The translations under genes and the position numbers were made by a program. Positions 34,587 through 43,302 of a stretch of 52,667 nucleotides of DNA are shown here, one piece after another. The stretch covers positions 1 through 52,667 of the forward strand of contig JAFZKA010000072.1 of assembly GCA_017551925.1 (NCBI GenBank), given 5' to 3'. Position 1 is the first letter of the stretch; every line of letters starts with the position of its first letter. This DNA is from Bacteroidaceae bacterium (GTDB taxonomy: Bacteria; Bacteroidota; Bacteroidia; Bacteroidales; Bacteroidaceae). The notes under the pieces were generated by a model. That model ran no database searches. It saw only the letters and a list, made by a program, of their open reading frames with translations, and was not told the origin of the DNA.

Positions 34587-36077
34587 ATGGAGGTGGTGAT
34601 CATAGGTGCAGGAATGGGCGGATTGTTCTGTGGCGCGCTCTTGGCTAAACGGGGTGTCAGGGTTACCGTGCTTGAGAAAAACAGCACCATAGGCGGCGGA
34701 CTTCAGACATTTGTGCGTGGCGGAGAGACCTATGAGACCGGAATGCATGTGGTGGGAGGTTTCAATGAAGGAGGAATCCTGAACAGTATCTGCCGCTATC
34801 TTGGTATAATGGACAGATTGCGCATACGCTGTTCAGACATGATGCTGTGTGTCAGATACACAGACAGCGGGCGCACATATAATCTGCCTGCAGGCAGAGA
34901 GGCGTTTGTGGATTATCTGTCAGGATTGTTTCTGCATGAGAAAGAGAACATAAGAGAATATGTTGATGCCGTATTCCGTATATCCCATGAGGAGAAACTG
35001 TTCTATCTGGAGAGTCTGAGCAGTAATGAGAATCACTCGCCGGAGTTCTTTATGCCGGCCGATGCCTTCATCGCAAAGTATGTGAAAGATACGGAACTAC
35101 GTGCTCTCCTGGCATCAGTTAATCCGTTATACTCAGGTATTCCGGGACATTCACCTGCTTATATCCACATAATGATCTCAGCACTTTTCATGGAGAACCC
35201 CTGCTGGTTTGACGGCGGTTCCGGACAGTTGGCTGAGGCTCTTAAGAGTGTGATTGAAGATGCCGGAGGACGTGTGCTGACGCGATGTGAGGTGGCATCG
35301 GTCCGTGTATCGGACATGAATGTGGTTTGTGTGACAGATAAGGCCGGTAATGAATATCGTGGGGACTGGTATATCAGTGATATACACCCGTGTACCCTGA
35401 TTCCGATGATTGACGGCAAGGCTTTTACCGCAGGTTACTGCAGCCGCATTGAGAGCATTCCTGACACGGCATCGGCTTTCAAGGTGTTCATCAAGCTCAA
35501 ACCGGGTGCAATACGTTTCCCGGGTCATCCTGTATGCATTATTGACAGCAAGGACAATGTATGGAAAATGGCCCGGTATGAAAGCGGGGAGTGGCCTCAT
35601 GGCGCAAACTGCTTCTTCGGCGAGGGCCGGGACGGATGGGCTTCACACATGACAATATATTGCCTGATGGACTTTGAAGAGGTCCAGGAGTGGGAGAATA
35701 CCCATTCCGGACATCGTGGAGAATCATATGAGGCATGGAAGAGGGAGCGCACAGACAGGGTCGTTTCACTTGTAGAAAAATGGTATCCCGGAATAAGGGA
35801 ATGTGCGGAGGATATTTTTGCATCGTCTCCGCTCACTTTCAGGGACTGGTTTGGTACCCGCAGGGCAGGCGCTTACGGCCTTTTCAAGGATTGCGGCAAC
35901 ATAGCGGCATCACTTATTCCTATCAAGACAAAGGTTAAGAATCTGTTGCTTACAGGACAAAATGTAAATATGCACGGAATTGGTGGAGTACCGATGACTG
36001 CAATTGAAACCATTCAGACTATATTTGCAGATGATTCTGTACTGAACGGAATAAAAGAGGTAATAGCAAACAAGTAA
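34587..36077 (+). CDS. FAD-dependent oxidoreductase (CrtI/phytoene-desaturase-like)
   Basis: A 496-residue flavoprotein. The ATG at 34587 gives MEVVIIGAGMGGLFCGALLA, a dinucleotide fold at residues 3-33; a TTG at 34581 is less likely. Further marks are GGGLQTFVRGGETYETGMHVVGG and the C-terminal LLLTGQNVNMHGIGGVPMTAIET. The family includes carotenoid desaturases and retinol saturases, which act on conjugated chains. In this cluster it could introduce or remove double bonds of the polyene or oxidise the head group. Such a gene is not part of the minimal E. coli or Vibrio aryl polyene set. Confidence 0.85.
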   Translation: MEVVIIGAGMGGLFCGALLAKRGVRVTVLEKNSTIGGGLQTFVRGGETYETGMHVVGGFNEGGILNSICRYLGIMDRLRIRCSDMMLCVRYTDSGRTYNLPAGREAFVDYLSGLFLHEKENIREYVDAVFRISHEEKLFYLESLSSNENHSPEFFMPADAFIAKYVKDTELRALLASVNPLYSGIPGHSPAYIHIMISALFMENPCWFDGGSGQLAEALKSVIEDAGGRVLTRCEVASVRVSDMNVVCVTDKAGNEYRGDWYISDIHPCTLIPMIDGKAFTAGYCSRIESIPDTASAFKVFIKLKPGAIRFPGHPVCIIDSKDNVWKMARYESGEWPHGANCFFGEGRDGWASHMTIYCLMDFEEVQEWENTHSGHRGESYEAWKRERTDRVVSLVEKWYPGIRECAEDIFASSPLTFRDWFGTRRAGAYGLFKDCGNIAASLIPIKTKVKNLLLTGQNVNMHGIGGVPMTAIETIQTIFADDSVLNGIKEVIANK

Positions 36078-36103
36078 TAGAAACGAGTAATATAAAGGAC
36101 GAT

Positions 36104-37399
36104 ATGAACACTTTCAAGTTAAAGCTCATATATCCCAAGTGGCAGAAACTAAGAGGCCAGACAACTTTCAACCTGCCGCCTCACGGACCTGTGGCATTTG
36201 CCGCCACGCTACCCGAATGGGTGGATGTGTCATTTACCGATGAGAATGTTGAGCCTATAGACTTTGATGAAGAGTGTGATGGTGTAGCGCTCTCAATGAT
36301 GCTCAGCACTCAGGTCAAGCGCGGATGGGAGATAGCAGACGAGTATCACAAGCGCGGCAAACTGGTTGCAGCGGGAGGTATCTCCACCATGCTTCATGCC
36401 GAGGAGATGGTAAATCATGTGGACAGTGTCTTTCTGGGTGAGGCCGAGGGCCGTTCCGAGCAGATGATGATTGACTGGGTGAACGGTGACTTGAAGAAGA
36501 TATACAACTACATGGGCAATATGCCTCCCATTGAGTCTGTAGGCCCCTGTCGCCGTGACCTCTATAAACGTGAACTTTATAACCACAAAGGCGTGCAGAT
36601 GGTGGACCTGTTCCATGCCAGCCGCGGATGCCGTTTCAGTTGCTATCCCTGTGCAGTGTCATATCTGGGAGGCCGTAAGTTCCGTCCGCGTCCTATTGAC
36701 AAGGTGGTTGAGGATATGGCTGCCATTGATAACAACCGCCTGTTTATTGTAGATAACTCATTGGCACAGAACAAGGAGTGGGAGAAAGAACTCTTTACCG
36801 CTATTGCTCCTTTGAAAAAGAAATGGATAAGCCATACCATTGAGGATGATCCCGAGGTTCTGGACCTTGCCGCCAAGGCAGGTGCCTGGTATGTGTATCA
36901 GGCGGTTTATGATACATCGGACTATATCAAGGAGCGCGTAAAGCGCTATCATGATTACGGAATAGGCGTTGAGGGTACCATCCTTCTGGGACTTGATAAC
37001 CAGACCGAGGATGACATTAAGCGTCTGATAGATTTCCTTGGTGAGATTGACCTTGACCTTGCAGAGTTTACCGTAATGACTCCGTTCCCGCACACCAAGG
37101 GATATGATGACCTGCTGCGCCAGGGACGTATCTTTGACTTTGACTGGAACCATTACAATGCAGGTCAGGTGGTGTTCCAGCCCAAGCATATGAGTCCGGA
37201 ACGCCTGCAGGAACTATATGACTACGCATGGAAGAGTTTCTATGCCAGTGAGAGCCAGGAGCAGAAAATGTTCCGTCTGTTCTGCAATGTGGCTCTGCGT
37301 GAGATGGAAGAGGGCACATACCGCCCGCGTGACCGCAGGCTTGCCAACAAGTCATTCGGCCGCGATGTTGACAGAAGTGTAAGAAATGTAAATCTATGA
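36104..37399 (+). CDS. B12-binding-type radical SAM protein
   Basis: A 431-residue radical SAM enzyme. Residues about 1-130 resemble the cobalamin-binding domain of class B radical SAM proteins (DFDEECDGVALSMMLSTQ, LVAAGGISTMLHAEE) but the DxHxxG base-off motif is not evident. The iron-sulfur cysteines are C176, C180 and C183 in HASRGCRFSCYPCAV, followed by GGRKFRPRP. Later, EGTILLGLDNQTEDD and MTPFPHTKG are typical of this group. Relatives methylate unactivated carbons or form rings. A head-group or chain C-methylation is inferred. It overlaps the small gene after it by four bases. Confidence 0.88.
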   Translation: MNTFKLKLIYPKWQKLRGQTTFNLPPHGPVAFAATLPEWVDVSFTDENVEPIDFDEECDGVALSMMLSTQVKRGWEIADEYHKRGKLVAAGGISTMLHAEEMVNHVDSVFLGEAEGRSEQMMIDWVNGDLKKIYNYMGNMPPIESVGPCRRDLYKRELYNHKGVQMVDLFHASRGCRFSCYPCAVSYLGGRKFRPRPIDKVVEDMAAIDNNRLFIVDNSLAQNKEWEKELFTAIAPLKKKWISHTIEDDPEVLDLAAKAGAWYVYQAVYDTSDYIKERVKRYHDYGIGVEGTILLGLDNQTEDDIKRLIDFLGEIDLDLAEFTVMTPFPHTKGYDDLLRQGRIFDFDWNHYNAGQVVFQPKHMSPERLQELYDYAWKSFYASESQEQKMFRLFCNVALREMEEGTYRPRDRRLANKSFGRDVDRSVRNVNL

Positions 37400-37758
37400 A
37401 AGTATCACCAGATTATTACGACGAGATATTTGATTTCAAGGGCGAATGGGATATGCCCTCATCATGCGGTCTCAAGATTCGTTCGCTTGACGGCAAGCCA
37501 TGCGTTATCGTAACGGAACTGTATCAGGATAATCCCGGTACATCTGTGACATATGCCGGAAAGAAACTGGCAGAGCAGATTTGTGAGGCCAAGGGGTTGA
37601 ATCTGAATGAAATAATATACGTTGAGTGTAATCCCAACACCAATTCCAAACTCTCTTTCTATGATGAGGAGTTCTTTCAGGTTGATTTCAATGCCGATAT
37701 TCAGCATCGTTACCGTCAACTTGACAGGACAGAGGTTATGAAAATGACTGCAGACTGA
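37396..37758 (+). CDS. 120-residue protein of unknown function, coupled to the radical SAM gene
   Basis: I do not recognise a family. It is soluble, acidic and without signal or membrane segment. Repeated short strands (KPCVIVTELYQDNPGTSVT, IIYVECNPN, SFYDEEFFQVDF) suggest a small beta-rich fold. Its ATG overlaps the stop of the radical SAM gene, and its stop overlaps the ATG of the esterase by one base. The strict coupling suggests it works with the radical SAM enzyme, perhaps as a substrate-binding or chaperone subunit. Confidence 0.7.
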   Translation: MKVSPDYYDEIFDFKGEWDMPSSCGLKIRSLDGKPCVIVTELYQDNPGTSVTYAGKKLAEQICEAKGLNLNEIIYVECNPNTNSKLSFYDEEFFQVDFNADIQHRYRQLDRTEVMKMTAD

Positions 37759-38639
37759 TGCTCGGAAAGTTATTGTTGCTCATACCACTTATAATTATTC
37801 CAGCCAGGAATAGTTTCACGCCGTGGGCAGGTCAGGACAGACGTGCTCAGGATGTGATACTTACACCGTATATAACTGATGACAGCAGGAATGCTCCTAC
37901 GGTAATAATATGTCCCGGCGGCAGTTATTGCTGGCTTGATGTAAAGGGTGAAGGTATTGAAGTGGCTGAGTGGCTTAATGAGCAGGGCGTATCGGCTTTC
38001 CTTTTGCAGTACAGAACCGCCGGGTTCGGTGCCTATTTTACGCGTTATCGCTATGTGGCACGCGGAAACCGCCATCCTGATATGATCTGTGACGTACAGA
38101 GAGCAATCCGCTACGTTCGTGAGAATGCAGACAGTCTGGATATTGATCCTGATAAAGTGGGCGTATTGGGCTTTTCCGCCGGCGGGCATCTGGCATTGTG
38201 CTCAGCCTGTTTCAGCGAAACGGATTATACTGATTTACCCCAAGGACTGGCCACGGTATCGCTCAGACCTGCTTTTGTAGGCGCTATTTACCCTGTAGTC
38301 ACAATGAGCGGAGAATATGCGCATAAGCGTTCACGCCGCGGATTACTGGGAGAGTGGGGCAAGAGGAACAAGGCAATGAGAGACAGTATGTCTGTTGAAA
38401 AGCATATCCCCTCTGACTGCCCGCCGGTGTTCTTTGTAAATTGTAAAGATGATCCGGTGGTTGACTGGCATAATTCAGTTTTGCTTGATGAGGCGTTGAC
38501 AGAGGCCGGTATTGAGCATACTTATATACAATATGAGACCGGCCGACACGGATTCGGTGTCAGTGAGGTTTATGGCACCAGGGAGTCCAGGCAATGGAAA
38601 TACAGGTTTATTGAGTGGCTGGACCAGATAGGATTTTAA
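37758..38639 (+). CDS. Alpha/beta hydrolase (HSL/BD-FAE-type esterase)
   Basis: A 293-residue hydrolase with an N-terminal hydrophobic stretch that may be a signal or anchor. The oxyanion motif is ICPGGSYCWL (residues 51-60), the nucleophile S140 is in GVLGFSAGGHLAL, the acid is in CKDDPVVDWHN and the base in GRHGFGVS. The family cleaves acyl and carbohydrate esters. In the cluster it may release the product or remove an acetyl or aryl ester; as it could be exported, a role on plant-wall esters is the alternative. Coupled to both neighbours. Confidence 0.83.
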   Translation: MLGKLLLLIPLIIIPARNSFTPWAGQDRRAQDVILTPYITDDSRNAPTVIICPGGSYCWLDVKGEGIEVAEWLNEQGVSAFLLQYRTAGFGAYFTRYRYVARGNRHPDMICDVQRAIRYVRENADSLDIDPDKVGVLGFSAGGHLALCSACFSETDYTDLPQGLATVSLRPAFVGAIYPVVTMSGEYAHKRSRRGLLGEWGKRNKAMRDSMSVEKHIPSDCPPVFFVNCKDDPVVDWHNSVLLDEALTEAGIEHTYIQYETGRHGFGVSEVYGTRESRQWKYRFIEWLDQIGF

Positions 38640-38642
38640 GTT

Positions 38643-39938
38643 ATGGAAAAGGATATAGAATTTGAAAGCCCTGAACGGATCAAGGAATTCCAGGAGGAAC
38701 TGCTTAAAAAGCACTTGTCTTATCTCAAGTCAAATTCTGTCTATTACAGAAGGCTGTTTGACAGTTACGGCATTAAAACAGAAAAGATAAGACATCTTGA
38801 GGATCTTGTCAGGATTCCGTTTACAGAGAAGAAAGACCTTCAACTCTACAATGATGATTTCTGCTGCGTTCCGCGCAAAAAGATAATAGATTACATAACC
38901 ACGTCGGGCACATTAGGTGATCCGGTGTTGTTCGGATGTACTGAAAAAGACCTGCAGCGCTTGGCATATAATGAGAAAAAGTCATTTGAGTGCGCCGGTC
39001 TGACCGATGAAAGCGTGCTGCAACTTATGACCACGCTTGACAAGCGTTTCATGGCAGGCATGGCCTATTTCTTGGGGCTTAGGGAGATGGGCGCAGGTGT
39101 GATTCGTGTAGGCAACGGCATACCTGAACTGCAGTGGGATACCATACGCCGTTTTCACCCTGATGCCATAATGTGCGTTCCGTCATTCATTCTGAAACTG
39201 ATTGATTACGCTGAGTCACACGGTATTGACTATCATTCCAGCAGCATACGCCGCATAATAGGTATAGGTGAGGGCTTGCGTGACCAGAATTTCGGTTACA
39301 ACCTGTTGGGCCGTCAGATTCATGAGCGTTGGCCAGAGGTTCAACTGTTTGCCACATATTCATCAACAGAGATGGGTGCCACATTCAGTGAGTGCGAGTA
39401 CGGAATGGGCGGTCATGTGCATCCGGAACTCATTATTGTTGAAATTATAGGCGATGACGGTTTTCCTGTAGCCGACGGTCAGCCTGGTGAGGTCGTAGTG
39501 ACCACGCTTGGTGTTGAGGGCATGCCTTTGCTGCGTTTCCGCACCGGCGATATAGCCTGCAAGCATGTTGAGCAATGCCGCTGCGGCCGATGGTCATACC
39601 GTCTGTCACCGCTTTTGGGCAGAAAGAACAACATGATCAAACTCAAGGGTACCACACTGTATCCGCCTGCCATATATGATGTGCTTGACAACACTGATTA
39701 CGTTGAGAATTATGTGGTTATTGTACGCAACAGCGAGGCCGGAACTGATGAAGTACTGGTTAAGGTGGGACTCAGGCATAATCCGGAATTTGATGCCATC
39801 AAGGAACTCAAGGACCGTTTCCGTTCCCGCATACGTGTGGCTCCTGAGATTGAGATCTGTCCGGTTGAGCAGATCAATGCAATCAATTATCCGCCTACAG
39901 GCCGCAAGCCGGTCAAGTTTATTGATGAGAGAAAATAA
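38643..39938 (+). CDS. Phenylacetate-CoA ligase-like adenylating enzyme
   Basis: A 431-residue member of the PaaK branch of the ANL superfamily, which activates aryl or other carboxylic acids with ATP. The phosphate loop is TTSGTLGDPV (residues 86-95), the adenine region YSSTEMG (239-245), the ribose aspartate in FRTGDIA (299-305), and the hinge/C-domain starts around KLKGTTLYPPAIYD. It has all expected parts. It would load the starter acid, as ApeH does in aryl polyene systems, though it is of the PaaK type. It is four bases from the esterase stop and overlaps the next acyltransferase by one base. Confidence 0.87.
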   Translation: MEKDIEFESPERIKEFQEELLKKHLSYLKSNSVYYRRLFDSYGIKTEKIRHLEDLVRIPFTEKKDLQLYNDDFCCVPRKKIIDYITTSGTLGDPVLFGCTEKDLQRLAYNEKKSFECAGLTDESVLQLMTTLDKRFMAGMAYFLGLREMGAGVIRVGNGIPELQWDTIRRFHPDAIMCVPSFILKLIDYAESHGIDYHSSSIRRIIGIGEGLRDQNFGYNLLGRQIHERWPEVQLFATYSSTEMGATFSECEYGMGGHVHPELIIVEIIGDDGFPVADGQPGEVVVTTLGVEGMPLLRFRTGDIACKHVEQCRCGRWSYRLSPLLGRKNNMIKLKGTTLYPPAIYDVLDNTDYVENYVVIVRNSEAGTDEVLVKVGLRHNPEFDAIKELKDRFRSRIRVAPEIEICPVEQINAINYPPTGRKPVKFIDERK

Positions 39939-41068
39939 TGATTATGGAGAGAGAAACCCGTTTTGACGATATCCGTCCATACAGGGACGATGAGATTCCG
40001 GCAGCAATGCAACGCATTGTCTCTGACCCGTATTTTCCGCCTATGGCACAGTATGTCTATCCGGACCGGACCGTAGATGAGGTTAAGGAGATATTTCTCA
40101 GTTGTCATAACATCTTTGAGTTCCAGACAACCGTGATGAAACAGGTTAATGAACAGGTCATTGAACATACTACTGACGGCCTTACATTCGGTGGAATTGA
40201 ACGGCTTGACCCCTCCAAGCGTTACCTCTATATAAGTAATCACAGGGATATTGTGCTTGATTCCTGTCTGCTGATGTATATCCTGCATACAAACGGTCTC
40301 AAGATTGGTGAGATAACATTCGGTTCCAATCTTATGAAAGGCCAGATGGTTATAGACATAGGCAAGAGCAACAAGATGTTCCGTGTGGAGCGTGGCGGTA
40401 ATCCGCGTCAGATGTATCTCAACTCGCTTCATCTGTCAGATTATATCAGATACGCCATTACAGAAAAACATGAGTCCGTATGGATTGCCCAGCGTAACGG
40501 TCGCACCAAGGATGGCATTGACCACACAGACCAGGGGCTTATCAAGATGCTCAGTATGAGCGGTGGAAAAGACCGTGTCCAGTCTCTTGCGCAGTTGAAT
40601 ATTGTGCCGGTGTCAGTGTCATATGAATGGGAGTCCTGTGACATTCTTAAAGCACTTGAACTATATGCATCCCGTGACGGTAAACCATATGTCAAGAAAC
40701 CGGGTGAGGACCTGAACAGCATTATTACCGGAATAACCCAGCCCAAGGGCAGAGTGCATATTGAATTGTGTGAACCGCTGACAGCGCAGGAACTGAATGC
40801 TATCCCCTCAGATTATGTCGATGCGCAGTTCCGCCACGCTGTAGCGGAAATTTTGGACAGGCGCATCTGCAGCGGTTACCGTTTGTATCCGAATGCCTAT
40901 ATCGCCAGCGATATCCGTTCCGGTAGCAATCGTTTTGCAGACCGATACACACCTGAGCAGTATGATGCCTTTAAGGCGCGTCTTTCAGAATTGGAGAAAT
41001 ATGGTACGGATCCGGTGCTGCGTGATTTGTTCCTTGGCATTTATTCCAACCCCGTCATTATTGAATAA
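39938..41068 (+). CDS. PlsC-like acyltransferase
   Basis: A 376-residue 1-acyl-glycerol-3-phosphate acyltransferase-like protein. The acyltransferase motif reads SNHRDIVLDS (about residues 100-109), where His and Asp are five residues apart (H102 to D108 in H-x5-D) rather than the usual H-x4-D; QRNGRTKDG near 190 takes the place of the PEGTRS motif. These variants are seen in a group of Bacteroidetes acyltransferases. ATG 39944 is an alternative start. Last gene of the compact run; it may acylate the product or a carrier lipid. Confidence 0.8.
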   Translation: MIMERETRFDDIRPYRDDEIPAAMQRIVSDPYFPPMAQYVYPDRTVDEVKEIFLSCHNIFEFQTTVMKQVNEQVIEHTTDGLTFGGIERLDPSKRYLYISNHRDIVLDSCLLMYILHTNGLKIGEITFGSNLMKGQMVIDIGKSNKMFRVERGGNPRQMYLNSLHLSDYIRYAITEKHESVWIAQRNGRTKDGIDHTDQGLIKMLSMSGGKDRVQSLAQLNIVPVSVSYEWESCDILKALELYASRDGKPYVKKPGEDLNSIITGITQPKGRVHIELCEPLTAQELNAIPSDYVDAQFRHAVAEILDRRICSGYRLYPNAYIASDIRSGSNRFADRYTPEQYDAFKARLSELEKYGTDPVLRDLFLGIYSNPVIIE

Positions 41069-41094
41069 ATAAAGCATATTCAAAAATTTATTTG

Positions 41095-41102
41095 TAATTT
41101 TG
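41095..41102 (+). promoter_or_regulatory. -7 element (TAATTTTG) before the CotH gene
   Basis: TAATTTTG fits TAnnTTTG. It marks a new transcription unit after the polyene cluster, 73 bases before the chosen CotH start. Confidence 0.55.
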
Positions 41103-41175
41103 CACCCTGTTACGAGATTTTTTCATTAGTGCTGTCTGACAGTTCTGATGTCCTTTTTTGTATAGTATAGAATTG

Positions 41176-43284
41176 ATGAGATTTATTCTTAAAAATAGGG
41201 TTCTTGGGCTTGTTGTGCTTTCTCTGCTTTGCATGTTATGTACGTCATCGGTATATGCTCAGTATTATATGAAAGTATTCCGTAATGATGGTGCAAGAGT
41301 CCTGTTTGATGTAGCAGCGATTGACAGCGTAGGGGTAGAAGAAACTTCAGATACTCAGGATAGCAATTATCAGTTGGTTATTTATTCCTATTACGGCCAG
41401 CCTTCAGCATATTTCAGTACCAATCAGGTTGACAGCATATCGTACAGTTGGATTGACAAGGACTTTACCGCCGCTTCATATAAGATTGAGACGGTTTCAA
41501 CAAATATGTTTCCATATTTGAGTGATGACGGTTGGGCATGTGTCAGGTTCGTTACAACTCCGCGCAATCTGCTTTTGAATGATGATAATCTGAATAAGAT
41601 AAGGGTTTCAGATTTATCCGGAAGACCAAGCGAACAGTTTGAGATAGGTGACAAGGAGTTCCAGGAATCAGACAGCACCTGGCAGATAAAACTCAGAATC
41701 AGCAGCAGTTCTGATACCAAGGCCTCAGGAACACTGTCGTTGGTTTTTGATGATATTGTTGTTCTGTCAAATGCATTTACCCTTGAAAGTGTTTCGGTCA
41801 GAATGAAGTCTGTCAAGATTACATTTGCCCAAAACATGACTCTTGACAAAAAAACCAATACATATACGGCCTGTGTTCCCACTACTACAAATTTCTCAAC
41901 ACAGAAATTCATGTTCACTCATGACGGTGACAGCGTTACTGCCAACGGTCGCCTGATGGTGAACAAACAGTTCAATGTAGTTGATGCAAGCAGTCCGGTT
42001 GCTGTGTCTTTATGGAAAAACGGTGTTCACAAGGACTTTACCTTGAAAATGACGAACTCCGGACTGCCGGTAGTAAGAATCAATACCAGAGGGAAAACTG
42101 TTGAAGACAGAATCAACTGGGTTGACGGTGCAATCATGAGGATAGAGAATCCTGACGGAACCGTTGATTTTGAGGATACTTTGAGCCTGCGTGGCCGCGG
42201 AAACGGTACATGGACCGAGACAGAAAAAAAACCATATGCTCTAAAACTCAACAAGAAGGCCAAGATTCTGGGCATGAAAAAGCATAAGCGCTGGATTCTG
42301 CTGGCAAACTATAAAGACCGTACTTTGCTCCGCAATGAGGCGGCATTCTGGCTGTCACGCCAGACAGAACTTCCATACACCATAAATGGGCGTTATGTAG
42401 AGTTGGTTTGGAACGGCAAGCATATGGGAAATTACTACCTTTGTGAACAGGCCAAGATAGACAAGAACCGTATAGATACATATGAACCAAATCTTACAGA
42501 TCCGGCCGAAGGCGGATATTTTGTAGAGATTGACGCATTCCTTGATTATTACTCAGAAACCGAAAAAAAGAAAGAGATTGGGTTCTGGTCCTCAAGATTC
42601 AATCTTCCATACATGTTCAAGGATCCTGATGAATCAGAGATTGATGCAAACTCAGAGTCATTCAAATATTTCAGGAATCTTGTAGATCAGTTTGAGGCTG
42701 TTCTCATGGATGAGAATAAGGTCAAGAGACACGAATATGAAAAGTATATAGACGTTGACAAGGCTATTGATTATGCTCTGATACAGGAACTCACATTGAA
42801 TCATGATGCATATAACACATGGCCTAAAGACGGACCGCATAGTGCTTATATGTATGTTGATACGCTCGGTAAGTTGTGCTATGGCCCGGTTTGGGACTTT
42901 GATTACCATACATTCATGCCAACCTGCAATAACGGCGGTAAAGATCTTGCCAAGCAGTGGGTGGTATTGAATATTACAGCCAAGTCAAGTACCGGCAGAT
43001 ACTATTTCAGTTATCTGCTCAAGGATTCCAAATTCAAGAATCGTCTTATAGAACGTTGGGATATGTATAAGGATAAATGGAAGGAACTGCCTGACTATAT
43101 TGATACAATGGCAGACAGCATTCGAGTATCGGAATCATATAACTGGGATATCTGGGGCTTGGTAAATCCGGGTGGTGACCAGAATCAGGACAAGGACCTT
43201 GGATTCCAGGGTGCTGTAAACCGTATGAAACAGGGATTCAACGCCCGTTGGGAATGGATTGATGTGAATATTCGTAAACTCTAA
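41176..43284 (+). CDS. CotH kinase family secreted protein
   Basis: A 702-residue secreted protein. The ATG at 41176 gives a signal peptide ending in SSVYAQYY; an in-frame TTG at 41158 is less likely. Residues about 29-55 are a short Bacteroidetes module (QYYMKVFRNDGARVLFDVAAIDSV). The CotH domain covers about 290-650: SLRGRGNGTWTETEKKPYALKL, HKRWILLANYKDRTLLRNE, GNYYLCEQAKID and the metal site YGPVWDFDYH. CotH proteins are atypical kinases; many in gut Bacteroidetes are surface proteins near glycan genes. It is 18 bases before the GH43 gene, so they are likely co-transcribed. Confidence 0.88.
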   Translation: MRFILKNRVLGLVVLSLLCMLCTSSVYAQYYMKVFRNDGARVLFDVAAIDSVGVEETSDTQDSNYQLVIYSYYGQPSAYFSTNQVDSISYSWIDKDFTAASYKIETVSTNMFPYLSDDGWACVRFVTTPRNLLLNDDNLNKIRVSDLSGRPSEQFEIGDKEFQESDSTWQIKLRISSSSDTKASGTLSLVFDDIVVLSNAFTLESVSVRMKSVKITFAQNMTLDKKTNTYTACVPTTTNFSTQKFMFTHDGDSVTANGRLMVNKQFNVVDASSPVAVSLWKNGVHKDFTLKMTNSGLPVVRINTRGKTVEDRINWVDGAIMRIENPDGTVDFEDTLSLRGRGNGTWTETEKKPYALKLNKKAKILGMKKHKRWILLANYKDRTLLRNEAAFWLSRQTELPYTINGRYVELVWNGKHMGNYYLCEQAKIDKNRIDTYEPNLTDPAEGGYFVEIDAFLDYYSETEKKKEIGFWSSRFNLPYMFKDPDESEIDANSESFKYFRNLVDQFEAVLMDENKVKRHEYEKYIDVDKAIDYALIQELTLNHDAYNTWPKDGPHSAYMYVDTLGKLCYGPVWDFDYHTFMPTCNNGGKDLAKQWVVLNITAKSSTGRYYFSYLLKDSKFKNRLIERWDMYKDKWKELPDYIDTMADSIRVSESYNWDIWGLVNPGGDQNQDKDLGFQGAVNRMKQGFNARWEWIDVNIRKL

Positions 43285-43302
43285 CCGATTATTGTCTTAA
43301 TT

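Noticed and set aside
20232-41068. Dialkylresorcinol (DarA/DarB) or full flexirubin cluster
   Set aside because: No KASIII-type DarB, aromatase-like DarA or ammonia lyase is visible; only the polyene part is supported.
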